From Candidatus Nitronereus thalassa (GTDB taxonomy: Bacteria > Nitrospirota > Nitrospiria > Nitrospirales > UBA8639): a stretch of DNA of 64,000 bases. Under the pieces are notes generated by a model. It saw nothing but the letters and a program-made list of their open reading frames with translations, had not been told where the DNA came from and searched no databases. Position numbers and translations under genes: made by a program. This document shows, piece by piece, positions 47,242-55,745 of the stretch (position 1 is the first letter of the stretch; each line of letters begins with the position of its first letter). Location of the stretch: NCBI RefSeq assembly GCF_032191465.1, contig NZ_JAQOUE010000001.1, forward strand, positions 1,488,001-1,552,000, given 5' to 3'.

Positions 47242-47420
47242 TCGGCTTCACCTGTTAAACTCTACCTTGCAAGAAAGAAGCTAAGCAAATGCTCCGATAG
47301 ATTTATCACCATAAACCAGAAAAATCTTTTGCCAAGAGAACTATTAATGAGTTTTTGTAGGTCGAATTGACTATAGAAATTATAGAAAGATGAAAGGAGT
47401 TAATTTTGATGAAGATTTTT
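47242..47420. other. AT-rich gene-free leader upstream of mrp
   Basis: No supported ORF, RNA or operator is visible. It borders the repeat-rich zone starting at 47421. Confidence 0.4.
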
Positions 47421-47449
47421 ATGCGGGGTTTCAGCCCCACACGACGAGT
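47421..47449 (-). repeat. Solo terminal hairpin of the dispersed repeat (copy 4a)
   Basis: ATGCGGGGTTTCAGCCCCAC followed by ACGACGAGT is the end hairpin and its conserved flank, but the second hairpin and the body are missing. It lies about 80 bases from copy 4 in the same orientation. Confidence 0.55.
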
Positions 47450-47486
47450 CACGTGCGATTACCCGCGGCTCAAATTCCCCATGCAG

Positions 47487-47515
47487 TCATCCCCGACATC
47501 CTTTATCGGGGATCC
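47487..47515. repeat. Hairpin between the solo end and copy 4
   Basis: ATCCCCGA and TCGGGGAT make an 8-bp stem with a 9-base loop, a form common among extragenic repeats of many bacteria (CATCCCCGA...TCGGGGATCC). Confidence 0.5.
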
Positions 47516-47528
47516 AAGTTTATTTTAT

Positions 47529-47662
47529 GCGGGTTGTCGTCCCCGCGCGACGAGGTCCTTTTGTTTCGGCAAAAGGACCCAAAACCACTTTCGCCCGTGC
47601 GCGTCCCCTCCGATCTTGCTCAGAAGCAAGCTCTCCGGGGGGCCTCCGCCTACGCACAACGC
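47529..47662 (-). repeat. Structured dispersed repeat, copy 4 (internally deleted)
   Basis: Contains the end hairpin GCGGG/CCCGC, the second hairpin GGTCCTTTTG/CAAAAGGACC (as in copy 2), the CCAAAACCA and CCGTGCGCG landmarks, and the middle hairpin CTTGCT-TCTG-AGCAAG on the minus strand. The outer stem and the rest of the body are deleted. It ends in CGCACAACGCG, matching the far end of the family. Confidence 0.75.
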
Positions 47663-47885
47663 GAATACCCAATAATTAAATCAATTTTCCAAACTGAAGA
47701 TGGGGAAGACAAACCCTACCAAAATTCGACACTCAGGCCTAATCTCAATTCATACGTTTTAAAAAAGTGAACCGCCCCCTTTCCCAACTAGCCGGTCCTC
47801 TTCGAAACCTCACATTTTGCTTATTGGGCAGCACTTAATTTTGTGCTAACCATGTTGAGGCATTTGCTAGATCTATATATGCACG

Positions 47886-48929
47886 TTAAACAAGTGAATC
47901 CATCCATAAAGTAAATTCCTCTGCTGCCCTTACGAGTTCGCCAACTTGATCCCTTTTGTTGATATTTACTGTTTTGCCGGAATTATCTTTATAATAGCAG
48001 TCTCCCTCGTGCATAGAATTTCTTGCTCTGTATAGGTAAAGTAGTTTTTGGCTATTAGCGGGATCCAGTTTCTTGAATGAAGGTTTAGATGCCTCCTGCA
48101 GGACTTTTTCTATCTTATCGTGGAACTGTAATCCTTGGGCGGGAAATACAGCTCCCCAGATAACGCAATAATAACGAAGAATTGCATCGATAGACGATGC
48201 AGCTGCTCTAATTGCAGATCTTAATTCCCCATTAGACAGGAGACGTCGAGCATCATTTAACTCATTATAGGTGTTATAGTGCTTTCGGATCTCATTAAGT
48301 TTTTCACGTATTCTCGGCAAATCCGTTGCTACATCAGTTGGGTTTTCAATTGGCATTATCTGGCTCCATACAAACTCATTTAATTGACCAAATGGTGTAT
48401 GACCAACTATGGATGCCACACCAGGGCCTATATATTCACCTATATCTGTTAAGCAAAATTTTTCGCTAGCACTAGGTCGTCTATTTCCATCAAAATCGAA
48501 CATTTGGTGGCCAAGATATTCTCTCCTGTACGCTTTTTGGGTAGAAAATTGGTCCTTATCTTTCTTTAGATCTGCTACATGTTCTTTTAGGTGCCAACAT
48601 GCAAATCTCAAATAAGGAAGGACCATTTTCAAAATTTCGTTATCTAATTGTTCACTGCTTGCTATATTTAAATTGGCCTTCCCCTTGATACATTTAGGCC
48701 ATCGTTCTTTCATATACACATCCACATATGGATCAATATATTCATATGCTCCTGCACTTGGGGAACTTGGGATAAGCTGAGCAAAGTTAACTTCAAATGA
48801 TTTATCAATAATTTCAAACTGGATTTGGAATTTTAAATCTGGCCGTTGCTTTGGACTCGTGTTTATTCCCCCAAGAGATCTATTTTCAACATTCTTCCTA
48901 GATATAAATTGATAGACCTCCAATTCCAA
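47886..48929 (-). CDS. Hypothetical protein with HEPN-like C-terminal motif
   Basis: A 347-residue soluble protein markedly more AT-rich than its neighbours, suggesting acquisition by transfer. No named family is recognised with certainty. The C-terminal half is helical and contains LYRARNSMHEG (Arg301-x5-His307), matching the R-x4-6-H motif and the usual [LIVY]-x-x-R-N-x-x-x-H-x-G context of HEPN domains, many of which are RNases in toxin and antiviral systems. The N-terminal 200 residues are of unknown fold. The start is TTG 48929, firmly set by AGGAGG eight bases upstream. No antitoxin is adjacent. Confidence 0.7.
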   Translation of the reverse strand: MELEVYQFISRKNVENRSLGGINTSPKQRPDLKFQIQFEIIDKSFEVNFAQLIPSSPSAGAYEYIDPYVDVYMKERWPKCIKGKANLNIASSEQLDNEILKMVLPYLRFACWHLKEHVADLKKDKDQFSTQKAYRREYLGHQMFDFDGNRRPSASEKFCLTDIGEYIGPGVASIVGHTPFGQLNEFVWSQIMPIENPTDVATDLPRIREKLNEIRKHYNTYNELNDARRLLSNGELRSAIRAAASSIDAILRYYCVIWGAVFPAQGLQFHDKIEKVLQEASKPSFKKLDPANSQKLLYLYRARNSMHEGDCYYKDNSGKTVNINKRDQVGELVRAAEEFTLWMDSLV

Positions 48930-49022
48930 TTTAATTCCTCCTACATAAATATACTATTGCCTTAAACTCAGGTCCATCTGGTTCAGGTCGTTGTTTTGCA
49001 ATCGTTGCTTTGCAATCGTCGT

Positions 49023-49403
49023 CTAATTGATCTGCCTCTGGTAGTACTTCACCAAACAACCTGATTCATAATAGAATAGAAACAACTGCCCAAAGCTAAG
49101 CAGGCCATGAGACACGGGATAGGGCTCTGCATGCGCGATAGTAGTGTTCCGTTCATCTTCGACCAGCTTTGCCCGCCAAGGAAGGTTCTCGAACGACTCA
49201 TCTGTGTCAGGCCAGCCTTTGTCAGGTCGGTTCAGGCTAAGCTCACGCTGAAATCCGTACGATTCGATTGTCTCGTCAGCCTGCTCCCTGGTCATTCCCT
49301 TGGATAAAGCATCTACAACCATGAAGTCATTTGTTACGTATCCGACAACAACGAAAGCACAGCTCAAACTAAGGACCACCGACTTCAGGGACCTCACGCA
49401 CAT
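49023..49403 (-). CDS. Small hypothetical exported or membrane-anchored protein (126 aa)
   Basis: Family not recognised. A hydrophobic N-terminal segment (about residues 8-23, VVLSLSCAFVVVGYV) looks like an uncleaved signal or anchor, followed by a charged central region with MTREQADETIESYG and a C-terminal FGQLFLFYYESG segment. AAGGTAGG precedes ATG 49403. It stands on the same strand as the HEPN-like gene, with a 93-base gap, inside the repeat-bracketed accessory zone. Confidence 0.55.
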   Translation of the reverse strand: MCVRSLKSVVLSLSCAFVVVGYVTNDFMVVDALSKGMTREQADETIESYGFQRELSLNRPDKGWPDTDESFENLPWRAKLVEDERNTTIAHAEPYPVSHGLLSFGQLFLFYYESGCLVKYYQRQIN

Positions 49404-49486
49404 TGCCTACCTTAGATATGCATAACAATGTTTAGATGGATCCGAGTATGAGAAGGATCCCCGGGTTTCTGTCAGGATTTCACGCC

Positions 49487-49789
49487 TTCGTTATTTCTAA
49501 AGAAGAATACGCCGAGGTCGTCGGCTTTTCAATTGGAGTACTTTTAGCTTCATTTATCACGGAGTCTCCTGCGTTGGGCGCGGCTGGGCGAGCACCCCGA
49601 ATCCTACTTCTCTGGCGAAGATTGTCTGAGCGCAGCGAGTTTCTGAGACTTCTTGATTCGGGGTGGTGGACCAGGCACCCCGGAGAACCTGCTTCTGAGT
49701 AGGATCGGAGGGGCCGCGCACGGGCAGAAATGGTTTTGGTCCCTTTTGCCGAAACAAAAGGGACTCGTCGTGTGGGGGCGAAACCCCAC
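49487..49789 (+). repeat. Structured dispersed repeat, copy 5 (extended form)
   Basis: The core at 49570-49789 has an outer stem CACCCCGAATC (49593-49603) / GATTCGGGGTG (49655-49665), a middle hairpin CCTGCT-TCTG-AGTAGG, the second hairpin GTCCCTTTTG/CAAAAGGGAC and the end hairpin GTGGGG/CCCCAC. About 80 further bases upstream (from TCGTTATTTCTAAAG) are shared with copy 6 only, so these two form a longer subtype. Short ORFs within it are repeat-derived. Confidence 0.85.
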
Positions 49790-49991
49790 TATAATAATTC
49801 TGCAAAGATTAGGTTGTCAGAAATCGTTTCTTATACACATAGAAACCTAGATATTCCCGCGAATACTTCGGCCCAAAAATGACGAAAGGGTCATGTTTAC
49901 TTTTCTCCCCCTAACGCACCAATCTTGGATTTTTACTACCAACTGCGAGGTTTCAGGGGAAAGAATTAGCGGAATTCGCAAGAACGATTTG

Positions 49992-50249
49992 CTAGGCGGT
50001 TTTCTGGCTGGCTGTATTTCCAACAACCTGCCATCCTGCCTCAATGGTGTCGGTTGACAAATCAGCACCACAATCCCATTCGACAAAGTACCCGCCATTG
50101 ATAACCTTCACAAATTCTTTCTGGTCTCGAAGGGCCTCGAATGCCTCATATTGAAGATACGGGCTGACATCAAATTGGCCAACGCGACCATCATCCGCAA
50201 CGATAGATAAAACCCAGTTTGATTGTGCCTGAAGTTCTGTAATTCTCAT
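49992..50249 (-). CDS. DUF2442 family protein
   Basis: An 85-residue protein of the DUF2442 family: an N-terminal ITELQAQSNWVLSIVADDGR strand pair, FDVSPYLQYEAFEAL, and the C-terminal GGYFVEWDCGADLSTDTI. The family is often encoded beside DUF4160, and such pairs have been suggested to be toxin-antitoxin-like; DUF2442 would be the antitoxin candidate. Here it overlaps the DUF4160 gene by four bases (ATGA), so translation is coupled. The pair is flanked by repeat copies 5 and 6. Confidence 0.85.
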   Translation of the reverse strand: MRITELQAQSNWVLSIVADDGRVGQFDVSPYLQYEAFEALRDQKEFVKVINGGYFVEWDCGADLSTDTIEAGWQVVGNTASQKTA

Positions 50250-50518
50250 TGGTCAAGTCCTTTGATTGGAAATGGTTTCTTACCATTGACAGCCAAATCC
50301 CAGTCCGCCAGTAAATCTTCTTGATGAATTTCGATCCATGCGACAACCAATTTGTGCTTATTCGGAGGAAGATTTCCGGCCAGAAGTGTTCCGTCAGGGA
50401 TTGAATATACGGCCACATCGCCTTGGTAATCGGCATGAATATGGGGTACGTGATGTTTCTCAATATCTCGAAAAAACATCCTGATCAGAATCCCGTAAAA
50501 CATGGAAATTGTTGGCAT
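50246..50518 (-). CDS. DUF4160 family protein
   Basis: A 90-residue DUF4160 member recognised by MPTISMFYGI at the start, FRDIEKHHVPHIHADYQG near residue 15, and a C-terminal KHKLVVAWIEIHQEDLLADW helix. The His-rich KHHVPHIHA segment is the family's hallmark. Function is unproved; it is the upstream partner of DUF2442 and the toxin candidate if the pair is a toxin-antitoxin module. AAAGGG lies about ten bases before ATG 50518. Confidence 0.85.
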   Translation of the reverse strand: MPTISMFYGILIRMFFRDIEKHHVPHIHADYQGDVAVYSIPDGTLLAGNLPPNKHKLVVAWIEIHQEDLLADWDLAVNGKKPFPIKGLDQ

Positions 50519-50662
50519 ACTCTTTTTGCCCTTTAATCTGCAGTCCTGCTCCCACGACGTTGGGAGACATCTTTTTCAATTTCTTTTGCTCCCGAATCCA
50601 CACCTCTTCTCAACCTCTGGACAAGAGAAGGATTTTCGGTTTTCTTTCTGGATAACACCGTA

Positions 50663-50954
50663 TCGTCATTTCTAAAGAATACGCCGGAACCGTGGTCTTT
50701 TCAATCGGTACTGTCCGTGGCTTTGTTTAACACAGCGACCCCTGCGTTGGGCGCGGCGGAGCTGGAGTCTCGAATCGGCTTTTCGGCTCAGGCTGTTTGA
50801 GTGGAGAGGTGGCTTTGCACCTCGTAGCGAGTTTCTGAGCCATCTTGATTCGGGGTGGTGGACCAGGCACCCATAGTTCCGCGCACAGGCAAAAATGGTT
50901 TTAGTCCCTTTTGCCGAAACAAAAGTGCCTCGCCGTGCGGGGACGACACCCCAC
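50663..50954 (+). repeat. Structured dispersed repeat, copy 6 (extended form)
   Basis: Same orientation as copy 5 and shares its extra upstream 80 bases (from TCGTCATTTCTAAAG). The inner stem is GGCTCAG/CTGAGCC, with the optional AGGTG-GCTTTG-CACCT hairpin also seen in copy 1. The middle hairpin is lost and the second hairpin has two broken pairs (GTCCC against GTGCC), so this copy is decaying. With copy 5 it forms direct repeats around the DUF4160-DUF2442 pair. Confidence 0.8.
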
Positions 50955-51066
50955 AAAGATAAAAGCAGATCCTTCACTCGGATCAGGATGACAAAGTAAA
51001 ATACTAGTTTCCCGCTTGCTACTGCGGGAATGAAGAGATTTTTTTTCAACAGGCCACGAACGCACA

Positions 51067-54000
51067 CTATGTCAACAGAAAATCAAAATCTTCTTTGGTA
51101 ATCGACGCCCCTGTGCCTCGATGGGTGGTGCCTTCGAGGACGGCTTGATAAAGGGCCGATTTTTGGTCTTTCAGTGCCATCATTTTTTCTTCCACCGAAT
51201 GGCGCATGAGAATCCGCAAAATCGAAACCTTTTGGGTTTGGCCAATGCGGTGGGCACGATCAGAGGCTTGATTTTCCACGGCAGGATTCCACCACGGGTC
51301 CAGGTGAAACACATAAGAAGCCTTAGTAAGATTCAGCCCTTGCCCGCCAGCTTTTAAGCTGAGCAAGAACACCGAAGCCCCCTCTCCTTCTTGAAATTTT
51401 TTCACAAGCGTTCGGCGTTTCGCGGTCGGCGTGGATCCATCTAAGCGAGCATACGGAATATGATGACTCACCAAGCTGGCTTCGACTAAATCCAGAAACG
51501 ACGTAAACTGCGAAAATACCAGCGCACTATGACCAGCTTCCATGAGTTCGGCTAATCGCTCAATGATAAACGTAATCTTGGGCGATGAGTCATGCGAGTC
51601 ATCTTGAAGCAACCTTGGGGACAAACAGAGTTGACGGAGCTTCAAAATGGCGGTGAGCGCAATGATGCGTGCCTGCGCCTGCGTTTTCGACCGGTAGGCA
51701 TCGTCAATCGTCGGACGAATTTGGGCAATGGTGTGTTGATAGAGTGACTTCTGTTTCTCTGTCAGATCCAAATAGACATCGGTTTCAGTTTTCGGCGGCA
51801 GCTCTTTGAGAATTTGCTCTTTGGTTCGACGTAATACGAATGGCTTGGTGCGCTGTGTGAGCACGCCAAGGACGGATGATGATGCGGAAGTAATTTTTGA
51901 TTTCATTTTGTCATAGTCGCCTAACAACCCTGGGACACTCAAATCGATCAGTGAAAAATATTCACCAATATGATTTTCCAAGGGCGTGCCCGTCATCACC
52001 ATTTTAAACGCCCCTTGTAATCGGCGAACGGCGCTCGTGGTCTCGGCATAAATATTTTTGACCGTTTGGGCTTCATCAAACACAATCAAATGGAAGGGAA
52101 TGGTTTCCAACATGGTAATATCCCGCCGAACCACCCCGTACGTCGTGAGCACGACATCGCAAGCTGTAAAGTTTGGTGAACGATCAGGACCGGCGTACAT
52201 GTGGACCCGCAACGAGGGATAAAACTTTTGTATCTCTTGTTCCCAATTAAACAACAGGCTTGGAGGCAGCACGACCAAATGTGGCGCTGGCTGATTCGTG
52301 ATGGCCGGGATAATGCCTTCCTTGATTCCCCCAAATAAGCTGATGGCTTGAACGGTTTTCCCCAGGCCCATGTCATCCGCCAAACACGCGCCAAAACGAT
52401 GTTGATAGAGAAACGCCAACCATCCATAGCCATTTTTTTGATAAGCCCTGAGTGTCGCATTCAACCGTTGAGGCAATGGAGGCATCTCAATATGCTCTAA
52501 ATGCATCAAACGATCGATCATCGCTTCATCCTCAGGTGGCAAGGAAATCTTCACCCCTTGTTTCCGAAGCGCGATCCAATCAAAAATCTGCAACCGGGGT
52601 ACGCGCACCCATTCTCGTTTCTTTCCCTGAGCAGCTTGCTCCTGTTGATAAAACGATGAAAACGCCTGAATGGCCTCCTGCGTCTGCACAGGAAAAATGT
52701 GCACCACGTCGTCCTTTTCAATAATGCCATTTCCTTGCATGACTTCCTTGACTGCGGCTTCGGTCATCGATTGGCCGTCACACCGGATTTCCGGGCGGAG
52801 CTCAAACCAATCAATTCCCGCTGGACGTTGCGCCTCCAGAGACAGTTCCCACTGCGGGAGGGCTACCGGCTTCGTATGGTAAAACAGTTCAATGCCCGCC
52901 GCTCGGCACAGGTCATATAGATGGGGCAGGCCTTGATGCAGGACATTGAGCGGCAACCGCATTTCATCGTGCCGCCCCATGGATTCAAACACCTTCATAC
53001 CAAACTGCTGGTAGGGCAACAGATACATCAAGGCCTCTTTGGATTTTTCAATCGACAGGAGTTTCCACTGTCCTTGATGAAATTGAAGCCGAACCTCGGG
53101 GTCACGATACGCGGAGAAAAACTGCTTGAGTAGGTGCTTGCCTGCCCGCTTCGTATCCAAGCGCTGAAAATCTGAACCCGAAAGTTCAGTGCGGAGAAGA
53201 CTCTCAACTTCGGACGGCTGAGACAGGGTCAGGAGTTTTAAAAACGTTTCCCGGAGAATCTTTTTCCGTCGTTGAGTTCGAAGGGGCACCGGCAAACTGC
53301 GGTATCGTTCCAGATAGGTGAAAAAACTAAATGTCGCCGCATGAGGAGGCGCATAACATTCCCCCCACCAACATTCCGCCCGAAGCGCTGCCACGGAAGG
53401 CATACCATCTGTGGATCCCGAAGCGTCTTTAATGGGATACGCCACTAACCGAAATCGCGGCTTTTCACAAACCGGCTCACCAGTTTCGTGGGGGAGCCTG
53501 GTCACAAGGCCATTGACTTTTAGCACGAGCCGTTGCTGCGTGGCTTCAAGATGGGGACGAGGAATCTGCATGGGCATGGCCTGCACACGGCGCAACGGCA
53601 GCGTCATGGGGCGACGCTCGAAAATGGCCGATTTCCTTGGAGTATACGACTGTTCTGTCCGATTCATGAGCCGTTCCCACCCTCGATATTCCCGAGAGAG
53701 GGAAAACACCTGGTCATCATCCAACGCTTCGAGACCATACATCCATTCGTCATAGAGCATGGCTTGCGGATCCCATTCGTTGGGTTCTTCGACCCTGACC
53801 AAGACTTGCCGGTCGAGATCCACCGCATAATCCCAAAACAACTTCACGCGAGGTTTCACCGCACGATCCAAGACGTACAACGGCTTGAGGGTGACTTCCC
53901 CATCCACCACATTCAACTCGGTATGGGTCTCACAGCGGTGAAACGGTTCCCATTTAAGCGTCATCTGTTCGCCATCTGCTTCAAAAAGGATGGGATAGTT

Positions 54001-54615
54001 GTTTCCCTCGGCTTGTAAATGCTGTGCGAATCGATCGCGATGCACGGGAAACGAATGGTAAAAATCGCCAATAAAATACGCCAATGTCTCGGGCACGCCA
54101 CGAAGCGTGTACAGCCGTTGTCCGTGGTTGCGGACGGACAGCTCGGGTTGGCGATCTCGAAGATGGATCACCAGTTCAAAATTATCAGGTTGCGCGGGGG
54201 TGGCAGGTTTGAGGGGCAAGGACCCGCGTAGTTTTTGAAACGTGCCACTTTTATCGAACAACAACGCCGCCCTGAGTTTCTCCAACCGACGAGGTTGATG
54301 CCGCGCCACTTTAAAGTGAATAGGAGCCAGAAGATTAATGATCGTGAGCAGCGCGCAAATGACGTGTTTACATTGCCTCGCCGGAGTCCAGACGGGACAA
54401 TTGCACACATAATTCAGATCATTATCCACAATCGAAATACTGACCCCATATCGCTTGGTACCCCGCACCACTGCGGTAAGCAGAGTCCGATCATGCTCCC
54501 ATCTCAACGACTCCAGTCGTTCCTGATGGAAATAGTCATACCCCCGCACCACATAGTCCTTGGGCGCCAAGGTATAGACAATATTCGGCGGCAGTGCCTT
54601 CAGGTAATTCAGCAT
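51067..54615 (-). CDS. SNF2/SWI2-family helicase with N-terminal SWIM zinc finger
   Basis: A 1182-residue double-stranded nucleic acid translocase of the SNF2/HepA class. Domains: an N-terminal SWIM zinc finger (CNCPVWTPARQCKH near residues 70-85), a long middle region, the ATPase lobe with ADDMGLGKT (Walker A) and DEAQ (motif II), and the C-terminal lobe with FLLSLKAGGQGLNLT and DRAHRIGQ. Bacterial SWIM-SNF2 proteins are common and of unclear role, probably nucleoprotein remodelling or repair. ATG 54615 is chosen; an upstream TTG at 54651 would add 12 residues. Confidence 0.93.
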   Translation of the reverse strand: MLNYLKALPPNIVYTLAPKDYVVRGYDYFHQERLESLRWEHDRTLLTAVVRGTKRYGVSISIVDNDLNYVCNCPVWTPARQCKHVICALLTIINLLAPIHFKVARHQPRRLEKLRAALLFDKSGTFQKLRGSLPLKPATPAQPDNFELVIHLRDRQPELSVRNHGQRLYTLRGVPETLAYFIGDFYHSFPVHRDRFAQHLQAEGNNYPILFEADGEQMTLKWEPFHRCETHTELNVVDGEVTLKPLYVLDRAVKPRVKLFWDYAVDLDRQVLVRVEEPNEWDPQAMLYDEWMYGLEALDDDQVFSLSREYRGWERLMNRTEQSYTPRKSAIFERRPMTLPLRRVQAMPMQIPRPHLEATQQRLVLKVNGLVTRLPHETGEPVCEKPRFRLVAYPIKDASGSTDGMPSVAALRAECWWGECYAPPHAATFSFFTYLERYRSLPVPLRTQRRKKILRETFLKLLTLSQPSEVESLLRTELSGSDFQRLDTKRAGKHLLKQFFSAYRDPEVRLQFHQGQWKLLSIEKSKEALMYLLPYQQFGMKVFESMGRHDEMRLPLNVLHQGLPHLYDLCRAAGIELFYHTKPVALPQWELSLEAQRPAGIDWFELRPEIRCDGQSMTEAAVKEVMQGNGIIEKDDVVHIFPVQTQEAIQAFSSFYQQEQAAQGKKREWVRVPRLQIFDWIALRKQGVKISLPPEDEAMIDRLMHLEHIEMPPLPQRLNATLRAYQKNGYGWLAFLYQHRFGACLADDMGLGKTVQAISLFGGIKEGIIPAITNQPAPHLVVLPPSLLFNWEQEIQKFYPSLRVHMYAGPDRSPNFTACDVVLTTYGVVRRDITMLETIPFHLIVFDEAQTVKNIYAETTSAVRRLQGAFKMVMTGTPLENHIGEYFSLIDLSVPGLLGDYDKMKSKITSASSSVLGVLTQRTKPFVLRRTKEQILKELPPKTETDVYLDLTEKQKSLYQHTIAQIRPTIDDAYRSKTQAQARIIALTAILKLRQLCLSPRLLQDDSHDSSPKITFIIERLAELMEAGHSALVFSQFTSFLDLVEASLVSHHIPYARLDGSTPTAKRRTLVKKFQEGEGASVFLLSLKAGGQGLNLTKASYVFHLDPWWNPAVENQASDRAHRIGQTQKVSILRILMRHSVEEKMMALKDQKSALYQAVLEGTTHRGTGASITKEDFDFLLT

Positions 54616-54914
54616 ATGGACCCAAGCCTCACCCCGGAATTCCGGGAACAACCCAAATTAAAAAAAAGCCCAAACAGTCATTTATAACACATTGTGATGA
54701 TGATGGAAGGGGGGAAAGGGAGAAGCCGAGTTTTATTTGGACCTTTTTGAAGTCATTCCCGATGGTAGTGATCGCCAAAGACCAATTTATTTCTAAAGAG
54801 CAGATTTTCTCTCCCTTGAAAAACTACTGACTCATCCCTAGGATGCACGGGCTTCCAAAACTGCAGGAGACTAAAACTTCAGCAACATTTTGAATTCTAA
54901 CTGGAAAAATTTTA

Positions 54915-55739
54915 ATGTTATTTCCCTTTGACCTTTTCCTTCTCGCCGCCCTGCCTTTCCCTGAAATAGATCCGGTTTTTTTTAGTCTCGGGCCTTTGAA
55001 GTTTCGCTGGTATGGGCTCATGTATTTGTTGGGCCTCTCAGGGGCCTATTTTCTGATTCGATCCCGTGCAAGGGCCAAAAACATTTCACTGAGCCAGGAA
55101 CAGCTTTATGACCTGATTGTCTATGCCGCCTTGGGCGTGTTTCTCGGCGGGCGAATCGGCTACACACTGTTTTACAATGCGGCCTATTACGTCGAGCATC
55201 CCTTAAGCATCTTGGCGGTATGGGAAGGTGGTATGTCCTTCCACGGCGGACTGATCGGAACATGTATCGCTTTATGGATCTTTTGCCGACGAAAAGGATT
55301 TGCTCCCTATACCATCGCCGACCTGGCCGCGCAGGCGGTGCCGATAGGACTAGGATTTGGAAGGATTGGCAATTTTATTAATGGAGAACTCTATGGCCGA
55401 CCCACGGATGTCGATTGGTGCATGGTTTTTCCGCGAGGCGGAGATGCCTGCCGTCACCCCTCGCAATTGTATGAGGCTGGACTCGAAGGGGTGGCTTTAT
55501 TTCTTTTACTTTGGATCATCGGACGGCGCGACACACCGCCCGGGACCGTCTTTTGGACCTTTATTTGCGGTTATGGGATATTCCGAAGTTTTGTAGAATT
55601 GTTTCGGGAACCCGATGCCCACCTCGGGTTGCTCCTTGGTCCGCTAACCATGGGACAACTGTTAAGCTTTCCCATGGTCCTTCTTGGTCTTTTGATGATC
55701 CTGATCGGATACCGAAACCGTGCCCTGAAAACTCGGTAG
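54915..55739 (+). CDS. lgt: Prolipoprotein diacylglyceryl transferase
   Basis: Inner-membrane enzyme transferring diacylglyceryl from phosphatidylglycerol to the lipobox Cys of prolipoproteins. The 274 residues have seven hydrophobic segments, the GGRIGY motif near 80, the H-G-G-L-I-G segment near 110, and the signature GFGRIGNFINGELYG near 145-160 with its essential Arg. It converges on a lipoprotein gene six bases downstream, one of its likely substrates. The ribosome site is weak. Confidence 0.95.
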   Translation: MLFPFDLFLLAALPFPEIDPVFFSLGPLKFRWYGLMYLLGLSGAYFLIRSRARAKNISLSQEQLYDLIVYAALGVFLGGRIGYTLFYNAAYYVEHPLSILAVWEGGMSFHGGLIGTCIALWIFCRRKGFAPYTIADLAAQAVPIGLGFGRIGNFINGELYGRPTDVDWCMVFPRGGDACRHPSQLYEAGLEGVALFLLLWIIGRRDTPPGTVFWTFICGYGIFRSFVELFREPDAHLGLLLGPLTMGQLLSFPMVLLGLLMILIGYRNRALKTR

Positions 55740-55745
55740 CCCCCC

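Noticed and set aside
47390-47770. Plus-strand ORF of 126 codons with a good upstream AAAGGAG
   Set aside because: Its body is translation of the solo repeat end and copy 4; composition and frame follow the repeat. Kept out despite the ribosome-site-like sequence.
49557-49805. Minus-strand ORF of 82 codons reading SPPHDESLLFRQKGPKPF
   Set aside because: It is a translation of repeat copy 5. The same peptide pattern appears in all copies in differing frames and strands, so it reflects the repeat, not a gene.
50672-51067. Minus-strand ORF of 131 codons between the SNF2 and DUF4160 genes
   Set aside because: Most of it is repeat copy 6 read through; no ribosome site and no protein-like conservation outside the repeat.
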